A DNA stretch of 64,000 bases from Parastagonospora avenae f. sp. tritici 18332-5 (GCA_022559985.1 JAFJTR010000042.1:62001-126000), one strand, 5' to 3'. Shown: positions 1 to 11,483, counted from the stretch's first letter. Numbers and translations are program-made. The notes: a model not told the origin generated them from the letters alone.

Positions 1-597
1 CGTCGGCATGGAGTCAAGAGCTCTTAGCAATGAGAATCGCGGCCGCTGCGAGACCTGATTTCCGGCCCAGACGGGGGGCGTCCACTTCTGGATCACCTGC
101 AATGCCTCTTTCATGGCCTGCAGCGTGAGAACCTCGTTCTTGGACTTTTCTCCAGCTACCATGTCGTCGAGAGCCCCCAAACGAACCGTGGACGGCGGAT
201 TGACGGGATAAATGCTGTCCATCATTAACGCACCAATGATCCTAACGCCGCGATCCCCGGTTAGGATCTTGGAGACCTCGAGAGCCAGAAGGCCGCCCAA
301 GCTCCACCCTCCGATGAGGATGTTTACTCTCCCACCGGAGTCGCGTTGCGCCGGAAAGTCAGGGTCGGCAGCGGCTCTTCTGATGATATTCGCGTAGAGA
401 CGTGCCATGCCACATATGCCGCCTTCGAATCCCTCTCCAGTATGAAAATAAGGATTGAAGATGCCGTAGACTGGCCGATCTAGGGGATCTAAGCAGTGAT
501 AGGCGAAGGTGGTACCGCCGCCATCGTGGATGAGGAAAACAGGTGTGGCGTAACGGCCTGTACCGTTCGCCTGGATGACTTCCGGGTTTTTGTTCAT
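1..597 (-). CDS. Stand-alone thioesterase (alpha/beta hydrolase), cut by the window edge
   Basis: The minus-strand frame is open from an ATG at 597 to base 1, so the C-terminus lies outside the window. Near the N-terminus it has the hydrophobic strand and oxyanion stretch VFLIHDGGGTTFAYHC, then the aromatic-rich PVYGIFNPYFHTGEGFEGG, then the nucleophile elbow GGWSLGGLLALEV with the catalytic Ser in GWSLGG. This is the layout of fungal discrete thioesterase-domain proteins of the polyketide/non-ribosomal-peptide type, which hydrolyse or release acyl chains. The Asp and His of the triad would lie beyond the edge or late in the part seen. The frame stays open upstream of 597 to about 640, and a possible splice acceptor lies near 645, so a short 5' exon is possible. 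The natural partner (PKS or NRPS) is not in the window. Confidence 0.8.
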   Translation of the reverse strand, partial: MNKNPEVIQANGTGRYATPVFLIHDGGGTTFAYHCLDPLDRPVYGIFNPYFHTGEGFEGGICGMARLYANIIRRAAADPDFPAQRDSGGRVNILIGGWSLGGLLALEVSKILTGDRGVRIIGALMMDSIYPVNPPSTVRLGALDDMVAGEKSKNEVLTLQAMKEALQVIQKWTPPVWAGNQVSQRPRFSLLRALDSMPT

Positions 598-1185
598 AGT
601 ATGCGCGTTGCTCAAAAATTGAAGTGTCAAGTTACAGTAGGGCCTGGAAATATAGAACTCAGGTGTAATGTTAAGAAGACGAACACCGGGAAACAGGCTG
701 AAATAGTGGAGGCCTGGCGCAGTAAGCCCATAATTAAAGCTGACAGGATTATCAGACCGCCACGACGACAAGCAGAGTGTGATAAGATGTGAGGTTAGGT
801 GGATGGACTAGAGGCCATGATACCGACTAGAGAATAATGTGTAGGAAGTTATACTAGGCAGGCAATAATGAAAGTAGTGAGTTGAAGTGTGGTGTTGAAA
901 TGAGGTCCGCAGCTAACGTGTTGTTGGATCACGACCGGTTTGGAAGCTGCCCGGGTCAATACCTACCGTGCGTGCTGCCAAGCCGGGCTACGGTAACGTT
1001 ACCAGTGGCTCGGTACAACAATAACTTACAAGGCTGCAGGCTGCAGGCTGCAGGCGCAAACGCTTTTGAACACACCCGCATGCCACTGTCAGCCCTTCCT
1101 TCCTCCTACCACTCACAAAAATCTTCATGCTTCCCGTCCGCGCCTCGTCAACACTCCAAACCCGATCATTCATCTGTTTGTTAAG
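598..1185. other. Intergenic, divergent promoter region between thioesterase and EBP genes
   Basis: This stretch separates two divergently transcribed genes. It holds a small tandem repeat (see 1032-1054) and CT-rich sequence just before the EBP start. No convincing coding frame was seen; the short open frames lack family features. Confidence 0.5.
1032..1054. repeat. Short tandem repeat, GGCTGCA x3
   Basis: Three perfect copies of the 7-mer GGCTGCA are followed by GG. Each unit overlaps a PstI-like CTGCAG palindrome. Confidence 0.85.
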
Positions 1186-2078
1186 ATGACCGGACACAAC
1201 GCTTCACCCATATCCGCCGGCGAGCTCGAGCACGCGCTCCACCCTTTCTACCCCATAGGGGCCATTATCAAAGGTTAGTCAATCAATCAATTGAACACTA
1301 ATCAAGCGGGATGCTAACGGAATTCCGAAGACTACACCGCGAACACCATCAGCTCGCCCGTCATCTTGGTGTACTTTTCCACGCTCGTCACTGCCTTCCT
1401 GCTGCCTGCGGCATATGTCCTCACGCGCGCACGCAGCGGCCAGGGGCTCCCGCACCAGGAGTTTGCCGTAGCCATGTGGTTCGCTCTCTGCGGCTACATC
1501 CACCTAGCTGTCGAGGTAAGTCTAAGCTGAGCTATCCCTCAATCTCTCTCGCGCCGTAAGCAAGGCGTGTCGTGTGGACCCTCCAAAATCCACGCTAACA
1601 ATGTGTACCATTGCAGGGCTACTTCGTGTTCAACCACGCAACTCTGGCCGCAGATCCTAGTCTTTTCGGCCAGATGTGGAAGGAGTACGCGCTCTCTGAC
1701 TCGCGCTACCTGACCTCGGACACCTTCACCGTCTGCATGGAGACGGTCACGACCGTTCTCTGGGGCCCCTTGTCAATACTGGCGGCCTACTTCATCGCCA
1801 TCGACCATCCTGCTCGCCACCCACTGCAAGCTTTGATCAGTTTTGGACAGATATATGGAGACATTCTGTACTTGTCGACCGTGTTCTTTGATGAAGCCTA
1901 TCGGAACATGGCGTATTCACGACCAGAGCCGTTTTATTACTACGGCTATTTCATCTTCTTGAACGCCATCTGGCTCGTCATTCCAGGTCTGCTGCTGCTT
2001 CAAAGCACTGTAGCAACGATCAACGCCTTTACGTTCTTAAAAGCGAAGGGGGGAGTAAAGGGCACGAAGACAAACTAG
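1186..2078 (+). CDS. EBP-family sterol delta8-delta7 isomerase (EXPERA domain)
   Basis: Three exons, 1186-1273, 1331-1515 and 1617-2078, give 244 residues. The family (emopamil-binding protein) is an ER membrane enzyme that shifts the sterol B-ring double bond from delta8 to delta7. The protein has hydrophobic segments typical of a multi-pass membrane protein. It carries the family signature HLAVEGYFVFN with His87 and Glu91, which are the usual proton-transfer residues. Further on are WKEYALSDSRY, CMETVTTVLWGP and the late YFIFLNAIWLVIPG segment. Length is normal for EBP. Ascomycetes normally use the unrelated ERG2 isomerase, so this copy is probably an accessory or EBP-like enzyme rather than the main ergosterol step; that is inference. 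Introns: GTTAGT at 1274 and GTAAGT at 1516. Confidence 0.88.
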
Positions 2079-3889
2079 GTAGGAAGAGAAGAAGCATTCT
2101 GTTGGTGGAAGCGGGGGAGCAAGTAGAAAGCGAGAAGACAGATTAGGTGATCAGGGATTTGGCGCGTTTGCACTACATGACTATGTAGGCATAATTTTGA
2201 GACACTTCGCAGTTCCTTGCCAGAAGTTAAAGGGGAAAGGAGGAGCAACGAGACACGTGGAATGCAGGCGCAAAGAAAGACTAAAAATGCAAGAACATGC
2301 TTACATTGTACTATTAAGGGTATTTGAGATAATTCAAGTAGGGAATTGAGCGACTACATGGGACCTGACAGGCCTGAGAGCGGAGCGATGATTCGACCCG
2401 CGTGAACGCTGCGGCAAACCCGGCAAGGCCCGGGGACTAATTTACCTCATAGATGCAGGGCGTAGGCTTACTGGTTGTTCCACATCGCGTCTTCTTCACC
2501 ACCATTGCTGCACTGCGGGCTTGGTAGATGTCAGATGCTGACATCGCATTTGTTGGTGGTCAGCAACGGACCCGCGGCCCGCAGGCGCCCCACGTAACCT
2601 AGAGCCGCGTTCTCTGCTTCCATGTCCTACCGGTTCTCAACAAGGAACGTAGACAGGGTATTGCTAACCAAGTGTAGCCTTTTACAGTTTGATTAATACA
2701 CCACAATGGTGCTATTTTGTGTATAGCTGCAGGCTATCATATTCCAAGGTTGACTGCTACTTGTTGCACTCGGACGCTTCTCGATACAGCCGACAACGAG
2801 ATGTTCCGCTGTTACAAATTTGTTTGAAGCAACGTGACCAAACTCGCGTCCGTGATTTTTGCATTGTCTACCATATCTTGATAGATATTTCTGTCATGTA
2901 GAGAGGGTGCTACAAGCCGCTGCGAAACAAGGCTACTGCTATTTGTTTTAACTGCGTGCCACGGTTCTTGCCTTCGCTAATGTATCTATGCCACAGGTAG
3001 TGGCATACAAGCTGCAGTATCACGTGTATCCGAGATCCTCTTGAGACCTAAGATATGAGGTCATTTTGAAAACTTGAGACAAGGACACAAATTTTCCATC
3101 TGATGCTTGAAACTCGATCTCCATTAGTGGAGTTTCACGGCGTGCAATACACACAGAATAAAATTGTTACTCTGTGCATTACGCCGAAGCGCGCATTAGT
3201 TACGCCGGACGACGCATCACGCACCGTACGTCGGACCGCGCATTGAGCTGGACCGCGCATTTCACCGTGGAATACAGAGTACGGTATACGCCGTCTCGCT
3301 TCGAACGAAAAATCAAAGTGTTGTCGGACAACCATTGGGTGAAGCTCTGAAGTCATATATTGCAAGGACAGAGCTTCAATGGTGAAGCGAAATTCGTAAT
3401 TATCGAAACAGCGGTGAGCCAGGATACCTGGTGAATGGTTTTGATGTTCATGGAACATTCTTAGCGATGCATACCCGAAAGCTCCACCACCAGGCTCAAA
3501 CATGGAGAAAAGCTTCTGCCCAGTGCTGCCAAGTGAGGAGAAGCTATGTGCTTGTTTGGTATCTCCTCTCTTTTAAACCGTGACACTACTCATGTAGAAA
3601 CTTGTGAACGTCTACGCGCTTCAGCCTTGTACTAAGCATCCCGAAGATTGGGGTACGGCCGTACGCCTGGATGAGAACACCCGCGAGGGCACCGAGCACA
3701 TGTAAAGTGACTTATCTCTTCATTTATATTGGAGCTAAAATCTAGCAGCAGAAGATGGATGTGGTTAGTATAGACTGATTCAGTTTTGATAAGAAGAGCT
3801 TCACTCGATGCACATCTCCTCCATCATCTTCTTCCACAACTCGAAATTTCGCTAAATAAAGTGTTCTCCGACACTACAACAACACCGTC
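2079..3889. other. Intergenic, no supported gene
   Basis: About 1.8 kb without a convincing gene on either strand. It contains a small patch of degenerate repeats around GGACCGCGCATT (3195-3270). The open frames at 2689-2901 and 3135-3503 show no recognisable features. Confidence 0.4.
3195..3270. repeat. Degenerate GCGCATT-type short repeats
   Basis: GCGCGCATTAG, GGACCGCGCATTG and GGACCGCGCATTT occur within 75 bp, interleaved with TTACGCCG-like words. It may be a decayed microrepeat; no function can be assigned. Confidence 0.35.
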
Positions 3890-4238
3890 ATGCAGATCCA
3901 AGCAATTATTCTCTTTCTTGCTGCCACGGTTTCCGCCTGGGTGAGTAAGATGCTTTCAGAGCATGCGCAGTTACTGATACTTGGAATCTCAGCAATGCTT
4001 CGATCACGACGAACATTTCACCACCAACCACGCCCAGCTCGCTGAAGGTAGTGATCCCAACAACCAATGGGGATATTGCCCAATCAAGGCCGGGTGTTGC
4101 GCAGATGGCAAGACGTGGTACGCCTGCAAGAACGTAAGTCTCGCCTCTTCTTTGCCTGGCAAGTGTAGTGCTGATGATTCGAAGAAATGTGCCGGTGGTG
4201 CGGCATGCAGTGTTACTGGTGGCAAGACCTCTTGCTAG
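3890..4238 (+). CDS. Small secreted cysteine-rich protein (effector-like)
   Basis: Two exons, 3890-3940 and 3993-4238, give 98 residues. Exon 1 codes almost exactly for a signal peptide: MQIQAIILFLAATVSAW, with likely cleavage after VSA. The remainder is hydrophilic with nine Cys, including a CC pair (YCPIKAGCCADGK), and ends in Cys. The intron (GTGAGT to CTCAG, phase 0) separates the secretion signal from the mature domain. A 30-nt GT...AG stretch at 4135-4164 could look like a second intron, but it is too short and the frame reads through it. No family was recognised. The size and Cys content fit an apoplastic effector, an antimicrobial peptide or a lectin-like peptide. The odd Cys number leaves one unpaired or allows a dimer. 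Confidence 0.75.
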
Positions 4239-5276
4239 AGCCATGGCAAGCTAGAAAGTTAGTGTAGATTCCGTATCTAGTCCCTTTATATAATCATCAA
4301 TCTTCATTTGAGCCACTCGATCGTCGAATCATGACCAAGGCTCACAATACGACTGCTCAATCACCGCCGCCATTACTCGCTGTCGCTCTATCGCTGACTG
4401 CCCTGCAAAACCTTCACGCCTTTCTCTTTATCTCCATCATCATCACCACTACCAAGACGTCACTGGGTGAGTACAAATGCGTGGCAGGCGATTAGGAAAG
4501 GCAGATTATGCGACCGCACCTTAGAGCTTTCACACATAATCTGCGGTCTCCGCGCGATTTCAGTGCTGAGGCGCGTCTGGAAAGTAAACATTTCCAAGGT
4601 AACGTGGTGGGCTGATTGACAACATTAAGTTGAAGCATTCTCCGCACCTCCTCGGACACCTGCTTCACCCTTTGCTGCTATGATATTCGTTGCGCCCACT
4701 CCTTTTTCATGACTAGCAACGGTGCGATCAAAGGTTTAACATGTCAAAATCAGCACTTCAAGCTTCAACAACTAGATAACTAGTTGTCTAGGGATAACCT
4801 GGAGCAAGGCAGGAGCACCAGGTGCAGCAATAATCCGTGCGCGTTCTGTTTGTTCTCAACCTGCCCTTAAAGAGCCACGGTTATCTGATATATAAGCCCG
4901 AATAGAGTCAATACTTGATTGTTACGTTGCGAAGACACAGAAAAACCCTTGAATTTAGATAGCTTAATTGAACTGCCATATGGTGCTCAGGATCGTGACG
5001 CATAGTGCGCACGAATTGGTGCAGCACCTAGCGGGAGCAGTGCAACATAAAGATGGGAAGAGCGGTGCGCTTTAGGAGAGAGCAAACCGGCGAACTAATA
5101 GCCATGTTCCCCCAAGGGCAAAGACGAAGGAGGATAGGCGCAACGTGGCAGTTTAACATGCGTATATTTGGCCTCAATCATGCGATCAAGAATGGAGTAA
5201 ATACATGACTTGGTAAAACTATTTACAAAGAACACAAGAGCGAACTCTTTCGAAGAGGTATCCTTCAAGCGAAGAT
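4239..5276. other. Intergenic, no supported gene
   Basis: About 1 kb. A short hydrophobic frame starts at ATG 4331 and runs into a GTGAGT donor-like site at 4467. No downstream exon could be joined with confidence, so it is not called. Confidence 0.4.
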
Positions 5277-6251
5277 CTATCGCTGCAGCGTCAACACGCC
5301 AGGCCTGTACGGCAGCTTTCCATAATCTCCACCCGAGCTCGGCGCCCGTCCCTGGTAAAGTAGCTGCAAGTTGCATGGGTCAACGGTGAACGTCTGATCC
5401 GGGTTGTCGCGGTACAAATCTCCGTGACTGATATCGTTCGTCCAAGACGCGCCACTGTTCGCCTTGCCGGCGAATGGGTTCTGCTCCGATGCTGCCTGGG
5501 GCGTCCAGCTGCCACTAAGACTCGTCGCAGTGAATGAACGGAAGTAGCGGCCTTGCGAGCCAATCGCCTCAACGATCATGAGATATTTCTGCTGGCCCTT
5601 GAGCGTGTACACTTGCACGGCTTCGAAGAGGTTGTTGGTGGTGTCGCTCATCACGGTGACGTAGTTTGAGCCAAAGCTACCAGGGAAGTTGCCGATGGGC
5701 ATGCTGGCGCGGTAGATCTTTCCATTGTCGCCGCAGAAGAAGAGGTACATGTTGTTAGCATCCGCGATCAGGGTCTGATCGATTGGGCCCGTACCCGAGT
5801 TTTGAATGCTTCCGGTGAACAGCGGCTGCGCGGAGGACCACGAACTGCCGTTTGATGGATCCTTAGATGTCTTGTATGAAAACGCTGTAGGTCCCCATTG
5901 GTGAGCGAGGATCCAGGTTTGCTTGGGCGCAAAGTAGAAAAGCGTGGGTGCAACTGCGCCTGCGGTGCTGATTTGTGTTGCAGAACCCATGTCCGACCAG
6001 TTGCTGAAGGGAGAGAACATCATTGTGCCCCAGCTGCTACCGGTGTCGTGGTTTGTGGCATACACTAGCTTCTTGCCATTGTAGTTAACTACCGTGAAGT
6101 CCTTCAAAGAAACCCATCCCGACTTGGGCTGCGCGAGCACACCGGTTGATGTCCAGCGGTAAGTTGAAGGGAGGTCGCATGTTTGCGCAGTAGCGAAAGA
6201 CGAGCAGGCTAGCAGAAGCGTAGCAGCTTTGAGTGAGCTGAACGACGGCAT
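5277..6251 (-). CDS. Secreted GH62 alpha-L-arabinofuranosidase
   Basis: A single exon of 324 residues. A signal peptide (about residues 1-22, ending SSFATA) leads into a mature protein starting QTCDLPSTYRW. GH62 enzymes remove arabinose side chains from arabinoxylan outside the cell. Family blocks are clear: TGVLAQPKSGWVSLKDFT with likely base Asp51, LAHQWGPTAFSY, GPIDQTLIADA with Asp158, and NNLFEAVQVY with likely acid Glu210. The end, LPYRPGVLTLQ, is also typical. There is no cellulose-binding module. A longer open frame begins at 6407, but the ATG at 6251 is chosen because the signal peptide starts there and a TATA-like box lies about 80 bp upstream. It probably serves plant cell-wall breakdown. 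Confidence 0.95.
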   Translation of the reverse strand: MPSFSSLKAATLLLACSSFATAQTCDLPSTYRWTSTGVLAQPKSGWVSLKDFTVVNYNGKKLVYATNHDTGSSWGTMMFSPFSNWSDMGSATQISTAGAVAPTLFYFAPKQTWILAHQWGPTAFSYKTSKDPSNGSSWSSAQPLFTGSIQNSGTGPIDQTLIADANNMYLFFCGDNGKIYRASMPIGNFPGSFGSNYVTVMSDTTNNLFEAVQVYTLKGQQKYLMIVEAIGSQGRYFRSFTATSLSGSWTPQAASEQNPFAGKANSGASWTNDISHGDLYRDNPDQTFTVDPCNLQLLYQGRAPSSGGDYGKLPYRPGVLTLQR

Positions 6252-7183
6252 CGTGGAGAACTTGAGACTGTAGGACTGATGCGCAGACTTGATGAATCTT
6301 TCACAGTCCTCAATAACTGCCCCATCGTCCCTATATACTAATAGTTGTACGACTCGACCTTCAAGAAGCCGTGGAAAAGTTTCGGCTAATGTTCTCGTCT
6401 TGGTCACCTTGGCGATCTAGTGTCTTTAATCTATTGACGATTTTGTCGCTGCTGCACGTGTTGGTTGCACGGCTTTCAATTCTCCGAAATGCGGGGAACC
6501 TATGAACACCCCTACAAGCACGGCCGCTTGAATCAGCAATGCCGCCGGCAATCAAATTTTGTCCTACCTGCATAGTGCATGAAGAGAATCATGCACCAAT
6601 AGGTTTACACGTTGTAACGCCACTTCGAGCATCCTACGACTCCGTGCTCGTTCCATGACTAGCCGCAAAAACTCATTGGAGGCTTCTAGTGACGATCGAG
6701 CGAGGCTGTATATATGAGAATGAATTGGAAGGCAATGGTCTAGTCACATTTAGCAAAAGGAGAGGGTAAATTCGTACACCAACATCATTGAGGCCGTGGT
6801 AAAAGCGAGCCAAGAAAGTCGAATCCAGATTGGATGGCAAAGAAGCCCCGTATACTGCAATTGTGGAAGTATGCAGAGAATGTGCAGAAAAATGGGAGCG
6901 CTTGTCACTTGGAGAGATCGTGTAAGCGAGTGACTTACCACGGTACAAGAGAGCACTTCTGTAAAGGATGAGACGCGACCTGTGTATTGTTCACCCTCGA
7001 AGCGCCTCGTGGAATGAAGCCTAAAAAATTGGCCAGTGCTGTGTCGCTCATTCCGTGCGCGACTAGGTATAATCTGAGGGATCTAGACCCCGGGTTCCGC
7101 CGTGACTACTGCAGGTCACCAACTACGCATTGTTGACAGGGTCTTGCTGATAGTCCGATAGTGTAGAACGACGATAGCATCCT
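6252..7183. other. Intergenic, no supported gene
   Basis: This stretch holds the GH62 promoter and the 3' flank of the gamma-tubulin complex gene. Small open frames on the minus strand at 6673-6956 have no recognisable features. Confidence 0.4.
6330..6339 (-). promoter_or_regulatory. TATA-like element of the GH62 gene
   Basis: The minus strand reads TAGTATATAGGG about 80 bp upstream of the chosen GH62 start. Spacing and sequence fit a core-promoter TATA element, but this is consensus matching only. Confidence 0.35.
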
Positions 7184-10006
7184 TCAAGCGCCCGCAAAAT
7201 ACCCATTCATCTCCATACCCAGCACCAGCCTCTCCATCAAATTTTCTTCTGCCGTCCCCTTCCCACTTCCATATCCTTTCTTCCCTGTCAAACTTCTGCA
7301 AACACTCAGAAACACCCGAATCTTCCCTCTCAGCTTGTCGTACACTCCTTTGACAGTCTCATCGACCTTCGCACCTGGCTGCTGCATTTTCGCAAATAGC
7401 AGGATATGGTCGAATATCTCGTCAACGAGCGCTAGAATCTTGCGCTGGCGTCTGCGCAGAAAGAGCGAAAACATGATTGTGTCCAGGCACTTGTCGTGCG
7501 CGTCTCGTAAGAATGCGATGCCTTCCGTCACACGTGTGCCGTATTCGCCTGCTGCGTCCTCATCGTTGATACGCGTTTCGAGGCTGGAAACGAAATGGTC
7601 GAATTCCTGCCAGTGACCCGCGATGCCGCTTTGAAAGACGTAGCCTGCGAACATGGTGACAAAGTGATGCGCCTCTAGTTTAAACTGGCGCGATTCGAGA
7701 TCGTTGAAGCGATGTGGGAGATGTGAGATTACGAAAAGCATGCGCAGCAATCGCAATAGGAACTTAAACACGAGATCGTACTTGTCCAGAGCTTCGGTGG
7801 TAATGACAAGATTAAGTGGTGTTGGCGGTACATATTGGAGGCGAAGGAAGTCAAGGGCGGATAATGCATCGGGATCCATGACCTTTTCCTGCTCTGCTTC
7901 GGTAAGATTTCGAATGGCGAAATTAAGCTGTCCCGGGAGCTCGTCGTTGTCTCTGCCGCTTATTGTCGTGTTTGCCTGGGCCACCTCCCCGGTCTTTAGC
8001 AGAGACTGGTATAGCGAGGACGAATAGTAGCTTTCACTCAAGACACCGCGAAGAGCTAGGCGAAGTTCTGAGCTCGCAGGTGGCCATGACGTGCGTGAAC
8101 CCAGCTGTAAGCCCATATGCACACCACTACGCATTTGACCCTTGTGACGTTCTGCACTCTCTCGCTCGGGATCAAACAGTGCTGTGGCGAGCAGCGACGA
8201 AAATACACCGTCACCGATCAGATGATACTGCCGCTGTAGTGTGAGGTGATGGCGTAGCTGATGCGACCGGAAGAATAGGCGAAGTGTTGCCGCATTGACA
8301 AGTTTTGCTTGAGCAACTATCAAAGGCCGAAACGAAAGCGAGGATGTCAAGGATAATGGAGGGGAGAACCCGCCACATGCCCGAGGCTCCGCTTCAGTAT
8401 CTAGTAGATCTTCCATCACAAGCTGCACTTCATCCGGCAATGAACTTGTAAGATGCTGTGGTGGTGCATCTAGTTCTCGGATAGACTGCTCGAAGTACGC
8501 TCCAAAATCACTGGTTTGCCGTTCTTCAGTCAGTGCTCGATCCTCTCTACGACTGCGCACTGGCAGGTTGTTGACTGCTGAACTATTACTGTACGCCAAC
8601 AAAGACGTTCGAAGTCGATGCTCATACTGCTTTGCTTTGTTTGAGATTGCTTCAATGTCCCGCCAACCAAATGCCCACTCAAACTTTGGAGGTGAGATTT
8701 CAGCATCATGCAGCCTGACCAATGGATGTCCGGGATGTTGTGCCTTGAGGAAGCGAAGGCTTTGCCCTGTTTCGAAAGCCATGTTGCCATCCTCCGGCAA
8801 GATGAACCTGGGCATCATTTCTGACCGGTATGCGTACTCAGGCTGGTCCTCGGTCAACGGGTTGGGCTCAAGGGTAACAAAACTATCTCTTGATGTGACG
8901 GGTACCGTCTCCTGCTCTTTCATCGTGCCAATCCATTCTGCCAAGAGCTCAAGGCTAGGCTTAGCCACTTCACACATAATGCGACTGGACAGCTGACGAA
9001 TGTCTGTATCACCATCTTCGAGCTCCAGTAAACGGTGATGTAAGATGGATGCTAATTGCTCGTTGGTCTTTGCGTGCTGGGTTGCATCTACCATACGTGC
9101 GACATGTAACAGAACCTCGCGAGGCTTTGAGAACTGGTGTTGCAGCTGAATGAGAGACCTAATCTTGATAGATTTCTTGCCCAATTGTTCCTCTAGCGTG
9201 TAAAGAACGCTAGAGACTGTGGTAGCCAGTGCAACCCTTGCTGGGATGGACTTCGCGGACGCAAAAGTTTTGGCGGCGAAAGACCGTAGGTACAGGAACG
9301 TATTGCCAGTGTGTATGAATCGTGTTACCAAGCTCTGCGTGGCAACAGGGCTGAGACCAGATGTCCTCCCTTGGGGCACCTTGGGCTCGAATGATTTGAG
9401 CTTAGTGTTGAACTCGAACAAGATGGAGGACCGCCCAAGGCCCAGATTCCACAGTGATTGCAAGAACACATCACCTTTGATGACTCGCCCCGCGCTAAGT
9501 TTGGTATCATCTGCCTGCAGCGCAGCATCGAAGACCTCTGGGCCAGATTCTGTGATGTACGCTGTGCGCCTCTCGATATGCTGTGAGTTTTGGAACCCTT
9601 CCCATGTATGGAACAGAACATCTTTATTCACAGGCCCTAGGTCAAGTGCGACTTGCCATATGTCTTCCTCTGGTTCTATGCATGGCGATTCCAACGATAT
9701 AGAGGATGCATCGAGGTTGTCGAGCTCCGGAAGAGGGCCGAATTCGAACGTGTCGAGATCGGGCAGCCGCAATTCGCGATCCAGTTCATGTTTAGACGCG
9801 TACGGGTGGTCAAACTTGATTGAGGCGACTGCTTAGGGTCAGTGGTGGTGGACGCGTTGAAGATGCAGACACGCGACGAACTCACTGTCTAGCTGTAGTG
9901 GTGCGAATAATGCCGACTCATATAGAGCTGAGTCAGTAAACAATGTAGACTGCTTCCACAGCTGGTCACTAGAGAAGACATCATCTACAGGTGCCTCACC
10001 ATCCAT
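7184..10006 (-). CDS. Gamma-tubulin complex component, Spc97/Spc98 family (GCP5/GCP6-like)
   Basis: Two exons, 9886-10006 and 7184-9831, join in phase 1 (GTGAGT to CTAAG) to give 922 residues. The long second exon shows the two family blocks. The N-terminal half (about residues 75-330) is a helical GRIP1-like region. The C-terminal part has FLRLQYVPPTPLNLVITTE, a string of Leu/Phe-rich helices (KYDLVFKFLLRLLRMLF), then HHFVTMFAGYVF and the late HDKCLDTIMFSLFLRRRQRKI, typical of GRIP2, which binds gamma-tubulin. Such proteins build the microtubule-nucleating complex at the spindle pole body. Divergence and the large insert suggest a non-core GCP5 or GCP6 type rather than GCP2/3. The start MDGEAPVDD at 10006 is chosen; a longer frame to 10156 would intrude on the divergent Eaf7 promoter. 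Confidence 0.82.
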
Positions 10007-10168
10007 AGTGGTGGAGGCGTGGGGTTGGGAGTCGTGGTGGGGTATGACGCCAAACTTTCGGCTCAGCCCTACGCGGACCCTGGCGCGCCGTCGCGACTTC
10101 CTGCAGCGCGTTCGAGCCTTGCTCATGTCACTCTTCACTCCGTCAATTTGCATCATTTGCCATCCATA

Positions 10169-11068
10169 ATGCCTCCGCGAAAGAAAGCCAAAGCTAGCGC
10201 AGCTTCAACGCCACTTGGAGATACTCAGCCACAAACGCCACAAGCTTCGGGACAAACTCAGTCGCAAGATGAGCTACTGAACGAGCCATGGGCCGATGAG
10301 CAGGAAACACAGCTCTTCAAGAGCATGATGAAGTGGAAGCCAACAGGTGAAACTTCACATGCACGTGATGAGTGGAATCTCAATTGACTGTTTTTAGGTC
10401 TCCACAAACACTTTCGCATGATCAGTATACACAATGACATGCGTTCACATGGCTTCGTTACTGAGGACGCGCCACACACGCGCATACCCGGCATCTGGAA
10501 GAAGCTGAACCAATTGTACGAGCTGGACGCCCTCGACGAGCGTGAGAACCAGTATGCTTTCTCGGAGGACCCGGACCCCGACGACCCCGACGAGGCGGTT
10601 AACATACCCGACTTCGAGCTCCCAGAAGACGAGTTTGGCGAACTCATGTGGCAAAAGCGCTTCCATCGCGAAGATTCTGCCGCAGCTTCCTCACCTGCCG
10701 TTACGTCCATCGAGGATGACAAGACAATGTACCATCCTGGCGTCGGTCTGCTGAAAGACCGGCCAGGCAGCGCACGCTCTCAGAAAGCCGAGACTCCTGC
10801 AGAGGCGACACCTACACCAAAGAATGCAAAAACGACACGAGCGAGCAGGGTAACTGCTAAGAGTACAAAGGGCACGAAATCAGGTGCTAATGCTTCGAGG
10901 AATAGCAAGGCCCAATCCACGGTGTCTGAGTCTCCTGAAGACGAGGAGGAGGAGGAAGAGGAGGAGGAATCAAGTGCCGAGTCAGAAGAAGATAGTGCGC
11001 CAACGACGAGACGAACAAACCGCAGCCGGGCGCCGAAACAGCCACCTAAGCGCACACGGAAGCGATGA
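10169..11068 (+). CDS. eaf7: NuA4 histone acetyltransferase subunit Eaf7 (CT20/MRGBP family)
   Basis: Two exons, 10169-10346 and 10398-11068, give 282 residues. The intron splits the Gly codon of the family's most conserved block, which reads FKSMMKWKPTGLHKHFRM once spliced. The next blocks, MRSHGFVTEDAPHTRIPGIWKKLNQLYELD and the PDFELPEDEFGELMW stretch, are also typical. (For reading: the first block is residues about 50-67, the second about 73-103.) The tail is a disordered Ala/Thr/Lys region, an acidic run of about ten Glu/Asp (10938-10970) and a basic C-terminus. Eaf7 forms the TINTIN module with Eaf3/Eaf5 in the NuA4 complex in the nucleus. The gene is divergent from the gamma-tubulin complex gene with 162 bp between start codons. 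Confidence 0.92.
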
Positions 11069-11483
11069 GGAGGATTGAACATCAGTTTCACCAAGGCGTT
11101 TATTCTTAAGATACCCCGAATAGCCATAGCTATACAACTCCTTCTGGCATTAGGTCTCAACTTTCTTCAGACTGCGCGTATCCCTCCGCTTCTCATTGAA
11201 ACGTAACGATAACCTATCCACATCCACGATGGCGTAAGCGTTAGTGACGAATAAGCAAATGCTGTAACAATCCGCGCCCGCTCCTGTCGAACTTCCGACA
11301 TTGTCAGGAACTAATCTGGTAAATCATACACCAGCCTGTATAGCATCAAATGTTTATCAAAGCGTGATAATCTCTCAGATAGGCATTGAACTCATGTAGG
11401 CTTAGCTATCTCAACGCCATTACCATTCACTGCAGTGCGCGAAAACCTCCTAGTACCACCAAAACACGACCATGGTCCTATAA
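11069..11483. other. Intergenic, 3' flank of eaf7
   Basis: About 400 bp without a supported gene. A TATAAAAG word occurs at 11480-11487, just before the next open frame. Confidence 0.4.

Noticed and set aside
4135..4164. Second intron in the first Cys-rich peptide gene
   Set aside because: Only 30 nt, below the workable size for fungal introns, and the frame continues through it.
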